From Puffinus mauretanicus (Eukaryota; Chordata; Aves; Procellariiformes; Procellariidae): DNA of 64,000 nucleotides. The notes beneath the pieces were generated by a model, which ran no database searches, was not told the origin of the DNA, and was given only the letters and a program-made list of their open reading frames with translations. Positions 26,401-38,009 of this stretch are shown in pieces. Each line of letters begins with the position of its first letter. Position 1 is the first letter of the stretch. The position numbers were made by a program, and so were the translations under genes. Location of the stretch: contig JAJKFH010000052.1 of the NCBI GenBank assembly GCA_023333565.1, positions 372,001 through 436,000 of the forward strand, given 5' to 3'.

Positions 26401-28674
26401 CTACTATGAAAAAAAATCATCACGTTAATAAATTGTCATTCATACTTATTTGTTTCTTGATACTGAAAGTGCCAGAAAGTTGCTGAAACTGTCACTTCAT
26501 TGCTACAATGCAATTTATATTAGCTGAAGAACTGGCCAGGATTTCCTGAAAAAAGTTTTCCTGAGTTGGTGTGGGTTTTTGCCAGTTTTGTTTTCATCAA
26601 TGGTAAATGCTTTCTCTCTAGGGAAAGAAACAAATCAAAACATGTCTCTGGGTAAGACAAAGTGTGAAAAAGCTGCACAGACTGCATGGTGAATGAGTTG
26701 ATGCGTAATTTCCTTCCCCCTTCCTCTTCCTTCCCGGTGTGTTAACAGAGCCTGGCCATCGTGACTGTACTTGGAGTCACTCTCTGAATGCTTTAAGTGT
26801 CTTTTGGAAAATGGGATTTAGAAGATTATTTGGGTCAACCAGTTGCTTTAGGTAGACATTACTCAATATGACATTTCACTAATGACAAAAACGTTTTTCT
26901 AAGTATGAAGTATAACTCATAGAGGGCTAGTAAACAGAGGCACATTAAAAGTTCAGACTCAGTTTCAGAGAGCCCAGTTTTCACTGAGGTGTTTAAATAA
27001 GGGACACTTTTTCAGAAGTGCTCAGTGCCCTCCTGCTGTGTTAATTGACTTGAAAATTTGATGGCTTGACTTTGTGCTCAGCTGGGCATTGAGTGGTTCT
27101 GAAATCCTGATTTTCCTTTTACCCTTTGAAGTCCTGGGGAACAAAATCGCAAAAAGCCCTGTGAATCTTAACATCTTCCTTCCCAGTTTAACAGGCCTTG
27201 AACCATTGTATGCAGCTGTAGCAAAGACAACTCACACCAGTACTGACACCATTTGTTTTCTGATGCTGTCGCTGACTAAGAGATGCAGTGTCTGACTATG
27301 GTGGATGTCACGTTATTGTCAAGAAACAGCAAAGATAATTTTCAACTTGCGTGTCTGTAAGCAGGAGATGCTGGTATTTGCATTCGTGTTTAGACCATAT
27401 AAACCACATTGATGGCAGCAGGCTGCAGCATGCTTAATGAGATGAGCCCTCCAGGGGGAGGTGGCAAGGGATGGGAAGATGTCTCTGTCCTTCCCATGGC
27501 TTCCTTTTCAGACCACTAACTGGTGATTTGAGGTTGCTATCAGCATAAGCAGAAAGCATCTGAATTTGTCTCGGATACTAATACTTGCAGTAAACTGCAA
27601 AACATATAAAACTGGCTGTGGCTGAATTTCCTTGCCTTCTCCCCCTCAGTTCTATTCACCTATTCTTCCTCTCACCCAAGGCAGGCAGGGCAGAGTCTCT
27701 GGGACAGGGCTGTGCATACAGAAACCAGTAACTCAAAAGCTGTGTGGAGTGAGCTACGTGGAATTGGACATTTCAGCAAAACCCAGTGAGGTCCTTGGAC
27801 CTTCATTGATTTCATTGGTCTTTGATTCAGACTTTTAAAATTTCAAGGACCAAAGGTTGCTTCTATCTGCTGTCTCCCACATGGCTACATGATCCTTACG
27901 TCTGATCCTCACTTGTATGAACTAATCTTTTTCTCTCACTGAAGTCAGCAGAGCTTGCAGATGGTCTGAAGTCTGTATTTGTGTTTGAACAATTCTATCA
28001 AAAGCATGGCATTTTGTTCTGAGAGACTGTTTAGTTTTGCAGGGAATTTTTGTTAGGTTTCTTTTGTCACAGAGACAGTTCAATGGTGCCATTGAAATTT
28101 GCCCAAGGGAATTAGTAGTTCTTTCCACTGATAGGTAGCTATGCTTTGCATCCTTGCATCCGTTAAAATTCTTCATTCTCTTTTTTTCTGGCATTGGAAT
28201 AATCTATGAAACACTGCACATTAGATGAATCCGAGTAAGGAATGGTTCCTGCAACTGCATCTTGTTTTCCAGAAAGCTCATCCAAAGACAGAGAAGATAA
28301 CAATAGTGCATATTCCAAGTAACAAATGCTTCCTCCAACCATAGCATGAATTAGAAACATGAGGCAGAGCAATAAATCCTGCACTCTGAGAAGCCCGTTA
28401 GTGGGGGGATACCCATACCCATTTTGTTTCACAAATTGAAAATCCTAACTATCTGAGAGAATAATAAGGCTTATACCTACTAATTGGAACATTATGTCCT
28501 TTTTATTATTGGAAGAAGGCTCTACAATGTAGGTATTATCATCACATAATGCCTAGTGTGTGCCATTATGAGATTTAGATGGCCACTGTGGGATAATAAT
28601 TCACACCTTGCTGGGACTTGAAACTGAAGTCTAATATGCAAGTCTCTAATGCGAGGTTTAGAAATTGATGCCAC
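23441..28674. other. Unique non-coding DNA, no gene seen
   Basis: At 23450-23620 the motif CAGCAGG recurs four times at irregular spacing. This opens a 45-codon glutamine-rich frame between stops, most likely a decayed CAG-type simple repeat. A minus-strand frame of 167 codons at 25817-26320 overlaps another frame and matches no family I know. Nothing else is recognised. Confidence 0.55.
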
Positions 28675-28836
28675 ATCAAGCTCTTGTGCTTACCGAACGT
28701 GGTGTGAGAGGCAGGGGGCTGTCTCGGAGAGGCCCTGCTCCAGATCAGCGCATGACCTTGCGCAAGATGCCGTGTTCCTGTAAATGCCTCATTAAGTTCT
28801 TGTACTTGCGGAACATGAGATAAGAGGCAGGATGGT
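28675..28836. repeat. Diverged direct duplication, period about 116 bp
   Basis: A segment of about 45 bases starting at 28675 (ATCAAGCTCTTGTGCTTACC) recurs starting at 28791 (ATTAAGTTCTTGTACTTGCG). By eye roughly three quarters of the bases agree, and most differences are transitions, as expected for an old copy pair. The intervening sequence (28720-28790) is not duplicated recognisably. The pair may be the remains of a tandem duplication or two monomers of an ancient SINE-like repeat; I cannot name a family. Confidence 0.55.
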
Positions 28837-31800
28837 CTCCTTTCATCTGTGCTGTGTTGCTGTCCCCGGCACGGACTGGCTCTTGTAGCACAATTAAGAC
28901 AGTTGGACCTCACCTAGCTTAAAATCTCCATGTGTTGGCTGACTTCTAACCACCCTGAGAGGGTGATCTTGGCAAAAAATAGCATATTGCAAGTTACGCC
29001 TTCTGAGCAATGTAAGGGTATAACATCACTTAGTACAAGTGTTTGTATTTTAGCAAGACATTAGAGAAAAAAGCTGACTAACGGGAATGATTTTCTTGCA
29101 CGTTGTGTCTTCAAACTGGAGCTCTGAACTTCCTCAGGTACCTAGGGCAGAGCATATTACTGAATGCAGCCAACCCTCCCTACATACCAAGCACTGAATT
29201 GAAGGCTATATAATCAACAGTAATATATTTAATTGACTTTGCACTAGGCAACAGGTGCATTGCTATGAAAGAGAGAGAAAGGATTGGGTCTTGACTTGTT
29301 AGACATCTGTAGTGCCCCCAGACTGTGATAAATAGTGAGTTCAAAGCTGGCAGCCAGATAAATTGCTGGAGTGAAAGCTCTTGGTCTGAAATGAATGGTT
29401 ATGAAGTAAGAATTGCTATTAATATTCTCCCACTGATATAATTAACCAGAGTGCAATGCTAGCATCTGACCCAGAAAGGTTATTTACCAAGAGGGTTTCC
29501 AGTGTGACACTTGGTGCTTTGAGTAGCAGAGTATGCTTTCCGAAGGAACCCCTTGCTGCCTCACATGGCGGTTACTGGGAAGCATGTTCAGAGGATATGA
29601 GGCTGCTCATGACAGATAGGTAGATATAACATTCAGATGGAAAGTGTTTTTGACTTGCTCAATTTCTTCTACTCTCACCTGCAGATTATTTTTGAGTGGT
29701 ATCAGCTCTAACAATACTGTGACTTTGGCCAGCAAAGACAGACGTGGATATTAGGTATTCTGTTTCCTGCAAATTGGCATTTTTCAAGATGTAAGGTTAG
29801 GAGAGAGTTTATAAGTACCTTATACATCTTGTATTGACTGAGCAATCAAAATTGGGACAACTTGTTTCCTCAATGTCAGCTAAAGATTAGCTTTTTGCTG
29901 TGTATTGCCTCAAAAGTAGCAGGTAAGCTTAGACACTGTCAGCCCAAAGATGTCTGCTCAGTATCACATTATAGCACATGAGATAATGTGTATTGGACCA
30001 TTATCAGGTAAACCTTGAACTTGCTTCTAGTAAACATGACTGACAGTTAATCTTTACCTTCATTAATAACAAAGGATTTTGTTTGCAGAAGTGATTGTAA
30101 TTGTCCTTTTGCAATTTCCTATCCCAGAGACAATCAGTAGCATTGATTGTAATGTTAGATTCAATTATTTAGGAAAATTCATTAGCATGTTAATTCTTAA
30201 CTGCTATATAGCATTCAACTTTCATCAAAGCATGGGCTTGAGTTTTAGTAGTTGCTAATGGCTGGGGAAGCTGAAAGACAAATTACAGGAGAACTACCTG
30301 TTTTTCAGAAAGGCAGTAAGGAGGGACGTGTCTGTCATGAATTCATGTTGAAGGCTGGAAGAGAACAAAACCAAAAAACTTTATTTCAGCAGGACCGTTG
30401 GCATTGAAAAAGGCTGGCACAGGGAAAGGTAGGAAATACACCTGCCTGTTGTGCAAAGCCATCGGTTCAAGAGTAGTAACATAAAACCAGAGCAATCTGG
30501 GAAGCGAGGACCAAAATTAACTCTTACAGCCAGATTCTTATGCCTTTATTCAAGCTGAATCTAATATTGCTTGATAGTAGACCACAATGAAGCAGTGATA
30601 TGCCTGAGAAAGCAAAGTGCACTTTATTGCAAGGCATCTTAGAAGCTCCTTGGCCATGATGGTTGGCACATGGAGGAACTTATTAAACTTGTTTCTGATG
30701 TTGCCATCTTGATTTTCTTGTTAAGCTTGATGTTTTCTTTAGATGCATGGATGTCTGTGCCTAGAGAGTCACACGTACCTTTCTGGAGAAAAGTGAGAAA
30801 AGTTCCTCTTTCCATGTTTGATGTCATTCTTACTCATTTCTCTACTGTGGACTCTGACACCAACTCTGCACCAGAGTGAAGAGATGTTAGCGGTCTCTCC
30901 TTTTGTTTGATACAGTCTCCTTTTGAAGATTCAAAGAGGAAGAAGCCTTTGAATATTATCTCCGCAACCAGCGGGTAGATGATAGGGCAGCCCAGAATCA
31001 AGGAATGCTCCCAGTTCTTGTGAAGAACATTTGGGGTTAATTTTGAGGGTAGATTTTGTGTCACTTCAGGAGATAATGAAGAGGTTCATAATAATGCTCC
31101 GTGCTGGTATCAACAATGGCTCCCAACAAAACATGGATAAGCTCAAGCAGAGATGGGGCATCAGCAGTTACTTCTAGGAGTGCTTTGACTTTTATCATTT
31201 TTTCTGACATAAATGAAGAGCGTGAAGGAACACAGTTAAAAACAGAAGGTGGTTTCTACCAGTTCTGTTAGTTTAATAGTAGCACTTTTTTCTCTACACG
31301 TTTGCTCGTTTCAGCTTTGCTAGTGGTTTTTTTTTTTGTGGAGGAGTAGGGTATTTGGCTTTCCCTCACCGGTTCTAGTCATGGTGAGAAGTTTGGTTTT
31401 TTTCTGGAGGAACTTCCCACACTTGCCCACCACCTGGTCTGACTGGTTTGCAGGTCATCTACTTCTCTCAGGAACAGATTGTTAGTACGGTTTCAGATGT
31501 AATATCTCCAGAAGGTAATGCAAATGTAGTCAATGTTTTTGTAAGATAGTAACTGGTGTTCTCTTTAAAGCAATTTTCCTTTTTGCTCTAGTTGAATGAG
31601 TTCTCTATGTGAAAACTGTCTGGGAACAGTGGATGATACCTGAATAATGGCTGAAATACCATCCTGCTTTTCAGCCATTTGCAATCGCAGCACCTTGGTA
31701 AATCTTTTCGAAAGGCTAAAGATTTTAAACACTATAGATGATGTAAACAGGGCCTGGCTGAATTTCTGCTGAGCCATGGATATGCAATATAGAGCTCCAA

Positions 31801-34800
31801 ATTAGGAGTCAAGCAACTTACTATCTGCATTTTATATAAATTCACATACCTCTTGTATTCATATTGTGACCATGAATAAAAAGAAACAATTATGTAGCAT
31901 CCATGTAGCTGAAGTGCTTCTACCAGAGGAGCATGTCATTCCACTGAAGGGTAAACGTTATCCTGAAAGGAACAAAAGACCTAAGATGCAGTATATTTAT
32001 ACATTGGGCAGTAGATGGACATCTAAAACAATAAGACATCACTTACAAGCAGGTGCTTTATGAGTCAGTGTAATATCTACAGGGCTGTTGCTACATTTAG
32101 TACCACTTTGGAGCTCTGTTCCTTTCCATGAATCACTGTATATGCCTTGAAATGGTAAAGACGACTGTGCTTGATCTAAGGATATCTTAGGGTTTTCATT
32201 AACTTTGCTAGGAACATCTCTTCAACAGTAGCTGCTGGTATTGAGTTTAAAAAAAAAAATCCTAAAATTTGTCTTAAATCATGTAGCCAGTACATGTTGG
32301 ATCAATACAAGAGTATGTATCTCTAAACAAATTTGAATCAGATCATGTGTCATTCATATCTACAGGAGGTTTCTTGCAAATTATGGTGAACAAGAAAGTA
32401 CATTGCTCTGTCTGCAGCATGGACCTTTAGGTGGTGAGATGCAAACATCTTTGTCTTCCCAGTTCCCCTGGGGTGTCTGGACGCTGAGGAGCAATGTCCT
32501 GGCCCTGCTAATATTGACACAGAGCCCTTGCTGACTTGTGAGATGAGGAAGTATGGAATGATCCAAGCTTTAGATGAGGAAAAATTTCAGTAAAGCTATC
32601 CAGTGTTGTGTCATTTTAGCCCTCTGATGGAAACTAGGCTGTTAGAACAATTTCACTCCAGTAGGTTGACCCTTGCTGGAGTTCATAGCTATGTGGCATA
32701 CGATCCTAATTCAGCAGTACTGTTAGGAATTAATGAAAAAAGACCAGAAGTCTTGTTCCTTTTGCCTTTTTTTGTCTCCTATATCTGTGTACAGAGAGTA
32801 TTAAGTGTTATAGCTTTGAGTTGAATTTGAAATGCAGCTTGAATAATCCTTGATCCAAAAGTAAGAATGAATTTTAGGTGATTGTAGAGAGCCAGACTAG
32901 ATGTAATCCACAGTCTGATATTTATTTTAGGTGCAGGCTCATACGGACTAGATGGTGTTCTGTCCAGCTATGGGGCAGATGAGGAGGTTTTGAGGAAAAA
33001 AAACCCCACCATATCCAGGATGCAAGCAAGAGAGATTACTTATAACTTATTAACAGCCCATTATAATATGGGCTGACAGCAGTTGACTTCTATGGCATCT
33101 TACATACCTCCTGATGCCAGGAGCCTGAAGCTGACAGCACTGGATGGGCCCTTCTTGTGATGTACAGCATGTTGTGCAGTCCTGACAATACTGAGGCTCA
33201 GGCTTGGAGCGGTTTCCCTCTGGTTTTATTCCATCTCCTGCTGTTTTTTCATCCCTTCCTCTGTCACATAAATAGCTTCTGTAACATGCAGCTGCATTCT
33301 GCTCATGCAGGCTAACTAGCATCAAGCATGTTGCCAGACTTTTGTCCTCTAGCTCCTTGTGCTAACAAATATCTTCTGCATTTCCACTGCAGTTGTCTAC
33401 TTGCATCTTGGGTAAACCAGGCCCCATGCATCAGCTCATCCTTATTAACAAGACTGATTTCTAAGATAATTCAGGTAGCTATAGATAACTTTTTTCCCCA
33501 GGGAAATTGTAGTCATGGCTTGGTGTTTGTGACAAAGTCAGGAACTGAGACATTACAGTAAATACACCTGAAGGTCATGCTGCTGCCAGAGGTAGGAATG
33601 CTATTAGTAGCATCAGCTAATAATGCACTGCTTTCCGTTTTTGACCTAAGCCAGCTGCAGGTGTGGAGGAGAGGATGGTGCTGGAGTCAAGTGCTCCTTT
33701 GGACCTCTGCTTGCTCACACAGGGGTGGGAATTGAACAAGAGGTGAGGTCTCTGATCACAGGTCCAGCCCATGCTCTGATCAGCACTCATCTTGGATTTT
33801 TCTCCTTTGCTCTTTGCATTTTTTTAATACAATGTTGTTTGTGCTTATTCAGCTTTTCCTGCTACTTCCATGCAGTTTGCTTTCTTGGCTTATCTGTTTC
33901 CTTATACCCCTGTCTTACAGAATGGGAAACTAGTAAGAGAAGTTACACCAATGCCCTCTATTATGCTCAATTATTATCTCAGTTATGCTCTCTAACTATG
34001 TCCATTAGAGAGCTACAAACCTGGCAGCACCAATAATCTTGGAAACCATACCTTGAATGTGGCTTTGCTTTCTGTGGCGAGATGTGTTATATCTGAGATG
34101 GAGCTGCTGCTGCTGCAGACATCCGACCGCACTGGAGAGGTGCTTCAATGGAAGGCAGAGGTCTCACCTGACACGGAATAGACTGTCATCGCAATAGGAG
34201 CCTGTTCAGAAAAGGATGTGAACACCAGTTTTAAAGTAACCAGATCAGACAGGAGCTTTTCAAATGAAAAGCAAGCATGTGAGCTGTTGGTTTTTGCACC
34301 CTCTGCATCGTGTCATCCATGGCAGGTCATCAGTTTTCTGAACCAAATTAATTGCAGAGATAGGCTGTTAGTCATCATTGCCAAGAAAATTTACCTGTTA
34401 TGAAGGAAGTGAAGTGTGGTGAAGGGAGAAGATTAACTTCTGGGAAGCACGGTCAGTGGGAAAGAATAGGAGACCATATTGTAGTGTGAGTCTGTCAGGA
34501 CGCTGTGGCCACGGAGGAGTGCAGAAAGCGATAACCCAAGCTCAGCCATGGGAGCGTAGAGAGAAACAGGCTTCTGGATTTTAAAATGGCTGAAAGAAGG
34601 CAGAAATAATGCATCTTGTGGATGCCTTAGGGGGAAACACGTTCTTCCTGTGACTGCTTGTCCGTGTGGTGCGAGGGTTTCAGATTTCAGCAGGGCTAAC
34701 GACTGCTAGCCTTTGGTCAAGTGGGTGTGGGGCTGCGGGACAGGGCAGTCCTGCTGCTCACCGACTGAAGGTGCACCCTGACGAGGGGAGGCGGAGAGGT

Positions 34801-36607
34801 GCTCATGCTTCTGGAGGTCCAATGGATGGAGACCTGGGATTTGGGCTGGTAAGCGGGGTCCAGTCCTGAGGGAGCACTGGTCACATTTTGTATCTCTCTT
34901 TTGACTCTGTCTCTAAGAGAAGCAAGCTGATCTCATGCGAGGTTGGGCTTGCAGAGCTGGGACACAGCAAATACTGACAGTGGTCTGCTCTGTTGTAAGA
35001 ATTTTACAAATGCTGAACAGTAAATGGATAAGCTAATCTGAGAAAACGATGTCTGAGTAAAATCCTTTAGAGAATAATTTCATATTAGGGGTTTGGCATT
35101 TAGGTAGGTTAAGTATTTTTAAGCATTTCTGTATGTCTCCGTGAGCTGCATCAGAAAATGTGTTTTCATCTGGTGTTGCTATTCACTTCAGTAAGTCGCA
35201 ACATACAGAAACCATTTTTTCTGTTCCTTTTCTTGAAGTGTAAGTAGCTTGCTAGGCTTCTTTTCTTGTGCTATTTTTTCAGGTGAAAATTCTGAGACCC
35301 TTTTACCAAGAGGAGTGGCAAGCTGCAGGGATAGTATTTTACTTGGTGATTAAGCTACCAGCCTTGGATTCCATCCCAAATATTTGTGTTGAACTTTAAA
35401 GGATAAATTGATGTTTCAGCAAGCTCCCAAAATTATAGGAAATTACATTCTGATACAGTCTCTTTAACACACCAGATTTTCACTGAGTATTTAATCTTAA
35501 GGCTGAAATGTTTGCAAAGTGCTGACTTGAGGTATTGCATATTGCAGCAGGTACAATGCAAATACTGCCATGCTAATTGCTTTAAGCAGCTGGAGTGGGG
35601 AGGGGGGACAATTTCATCATACTGCTGTATGTATTCCTTTCAAATCTCTGAAGTGGCATTGTTAGCTGTGACAAGAGGCAGTTGAGACTATTTGGGAATG
35701 CACTATTACTTGTGTAACAGCTGTAGCTGCAGGCCCAATCAAAGTTCATTATCTTGAGCACACACACACAAAAGTGCCCTGGTGGTTTTGTAGTCATCAG
35801 TCCCGTTTGTGCATTATAATTGTGCAAATGACTCCTTTTCATTGAAAATAGTGGGGATCTGCACAGTTGACTTTGAGCTAATTAAGGGGTCCTAGGACAT
35901 AATAAATTTCTCTTAGCACCAGTGATGTTGTCATGAACAGGTTTGTGTCCTGATCTCTGTGTACTTGCCTAGTGCTAACGGGTGTGAGGCTGTAATTGGA
36001 CGTAACTGCGGGGGGTGTGTGTAAGAAAGAGCCTGGTTCGGCTTCCTGATAAAAAACTGATGCATTAATATATGCAAGAGAAGCATTCATCTTCAAAGTT
36101 AGATGGTTCTGCTTAGTGCAAATGGTGAATATGTCTTTAAACAGAGAATGCAAAGCAACTCAACACTTCATTTGAAAGATATTGGCTCTTGCTCATCCAT
36201 AGCAGCTTTTTGAAAGATTTGAAGCTTCATTTTGGCTTAACTTTCCTCTGTACCCATGTTAGCATTGGGACTCTCATTGATTCCAAGGAGAGCAGGGCTA
36301 ATCTAATGTTGAATGCTCTTAAAAAAAAAAAATCTCACTGTTGCAGAAATTCCTTTCATGAGCTTTTTGCTGGCTTCAAGAGAACAGAAAAAGGACACTG
36401 ACCAGTTTAATTTTTTTTTTTTACCTGAAGGCTATGTAAAAAGTGATCTGGCAGTATCAGGGGTGGGGGGGCAGGAATCAAATTAGCTTCACTTGAAAAA
36501 CTTTTTCCACCTTTCAGTTATCTAGGCTGATAGCTGCAAAGGCTTTTTATTTTTCACATTTTTTTATAGCAAAGGCAATCCTCTGAGTATTTTTCCTGTA
36601 ATTAGGG
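28837..36607. other. Unique non-coding DNA, no gene seen
   Basis: AT-rich sequence with open frames up to about 103 codons. Several short minus-strand frames sit close together at 30639-31777, but no shared domain or conserved motif could be recognised. Simple repeats: 11 T at 31327-31337, (CA)6 at 35759-35770, 12 A at 36321-36332 and 12 T at 36411-36422. Confidence 0.55.
35759..35770 (+). repeat. (CA)6 microsatellite
   Basis: Six uninterrupted CA units are followed by an A-rich stretch. It is too short to be called long or hypervariable. Confidence 0.9.
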
Positions 36608-36660
36608 TTATAGAACTGTTTATGTTGGAAAAGACCCTTAAGATCGAGTGCAGCTGTTTA
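36608..36660 (-). mobile_element. CR1 LINE 3'-end tip
   Basis: The stretch TTATAGAACTGTTTATGTTG followed by GAAAAGACCCTTAAGATCGAG matches the familiar reverse complement of the CR1 3' end, usually written TCATAGAATGGTTTGGGTTGG...GACCTTAAAGATCAT. Only about 50 bases are recognisable. That fits the severe 5' truncation usual for CR1 copies or a heavily decayed element. The orientation (minus) follows from that comparison. Confidence 0.7.
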
Positions 36661-37522
36661 TTATTCATTGCTCAGTGCTCTGGCTCTGCTTCTTTCCCAA
36701 AAGCAAACCTCTATTTATCATCTTGCAATAGCTAATTATTCTAAAATATTCACATGGGAATATTCAGAAAAGGTTCTTTTTCACCAAAATAATAACAACC
36801 AGCCACTTGTGGCCACTAAAACTTAGGGCAATTCTTGTACTCCTGTATATATCAGAAACAAAGTTTCTTGAGCTGTCTTCTCTGAATCTTTGGTAAATGG
36901 CCTTTCAGCACTTGATAGGCAACAGCAGCATAACCTTGTAATTTGTTTACCCACATAATTTTCATTTCTCTTTTTCTTTCTCCCATTAACATTGTATGAA
37001 TAGATTGTTTCTACAGACAGGGAGCTTGTTATTAATATCAGGTGAACCAATTACTGACACAGGAGCCAGTCGAACTGCTTGAGTGTGGAGAGATAATGAA
37101 GCCTGGCATTTCAAACCCAGTGACCTCATTTATCTAAGCTGCACTGATTCATAATGGAAAAATCCAAGCAACAGGCTGAGGAAATACTTTTCACCTTTTT
37201 AAACACAGCATTTAAAAAAAAATGCATCATTCTCCTGTGCCCCATCACTGCTTCTCATATCTCATTGAGAGACTGGAGACAAAGGCAAATCTATATTGCC
37301 ACTTGTGAATAAAATTACCACCACCTGCTGAAGTGAAATGAAACTTCTTGATGCAGTAGAGTGTATATTAAAATTTGTCCACTGCTTTAAATGAGAAATC
37401 ATCAGGAATTTTTCAAATTCACTCCTTCCCCTACCAAAAAATCGATGTCTGTTTGCAGAATAGGAAGAATCCTTTCCTTTTAGCATATTCTGAACCCATT
37501 GGCCATTGAAAAGATGTTTTTA

Positions 37523-37527
37523 CCTGT
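37523..37527 (+). repeat. Target-site duplication, left copy
   Basis: CCTGT lies immediately before the TG that opens the LTR and is identical to the five bases directly after its terminal CA. A 5-bp duplication is the integration footprint of ERVL-type elements. Confidence 0.88.
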
Positions 37528-37746
37528 TGTCCTGATTTCAGCTGGGAGAGAGTTAAATTTCTTCCTAGTGCTGTGTTTTGGATTTAGTATGAGAAGAATG
37601 TTGATAACACACTGATGTTTTTAGTTGTTGCTAAGTCCCCTGCTATTCAAGGACTTTTCAGCTTCCTGTGCACAAGAGGCTGTGAGGGAGCATAGCTGGG
37701 ACAGCTGGCCAGCGGGGTATTACAGACCATGTGATGTCATGCTCAG

Positions 37747-37753
37747 TATATGA
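37747..37753 (+). promoter_or_regulatory. LTR TATA-like box
   Basis: TATATGA sits within CTCAGTATATGAATGG, the place where this LTR family has its TATA box (family copies usually read TATATAA). The substitution probably weakens it. Confidence 0.5.
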
Positions 37754-37869
37754 ATGGTAGAGGTGTCCAGGAAGTAGCGATCACTGTTTTTTTGGGCATT
37801 GCTCAGCAGGTACACTAATTTTGTATGTTCTATTATTATCGTTATTATTTTCTCTTCCTTTTCTGTTTC

Positions 37870-37875
37870 ATTAAA
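37870..37875 (+). terminator. LTR polyadenylation signal variant
   Basis: ATTAAA, the commonest variant of AATAAA, lies about 120 bases downstream of the TATA-like box and about 130 before the LTR end. It would mark the R region of the LTR. Confidence 0.5.
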
Positions 37876-38004
37876 CTGTCTTTATCTCAACCCATGAGTT
37901 TTCTCACTCTTACCCTTCCAATTCTCTCTGCCCCACTGGGGGGTGGGTGTGTGTGAGCAAGCAGCTGTGTGGTGTTTGGCTGCCTGCTGGGTTAAACCAT
38001 GACA

Positions 38005-38009
38005 CCTGT
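38005..38009 (+). repeat. Target-site duplication, right copy
   Basis: CCTGT directly follows the terminal CA of the LTR and matches the left copy at 37523-37527 exactly. The lack of any mismatch argues against large later rearrangement at this spot. Confidence 0.88.

Larger units (their letters stand above)
37528..38004 (+). mobile_element. Solo LTR of an avian ERVL-like endogenous retrovirus
   Basis: This 477-base element begins TGTCCTGATTTCAGCTGGGA, ends GGTTAAACCATGACA, and is flanked by identical 5-bp copies of CCTGT. Diagnostic internal stretches are GTGTTTTGGATTTAGTATGA, TGTTGATAACACAC, GATGTCATGCTCAGTATATG and CTCAACCCATGAGTTTTCTC. I recognise these from an ERVL-type LTR family common in neoavian birds. 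There is no internal retroviral sequence and no second LTR. The provirus therefore collapsed by LTR-LTR recombination and left one LTR. U3 lies to the left (TATA-like box at 37747), and an ATTAAA signal lies to the right. The element is an inactive relic; its LTR promoter could in principle still act on neighbouring DNA. Confidence 0.93.

Noticed and set aside
30639..31777. Cluster of short minus-strand frames as a decayed retrogene
   Set aside because: I could not join them into a recognisable protein and found no poly(A) tail or target duplication. Frames of 60-76 codons are common by chance here.
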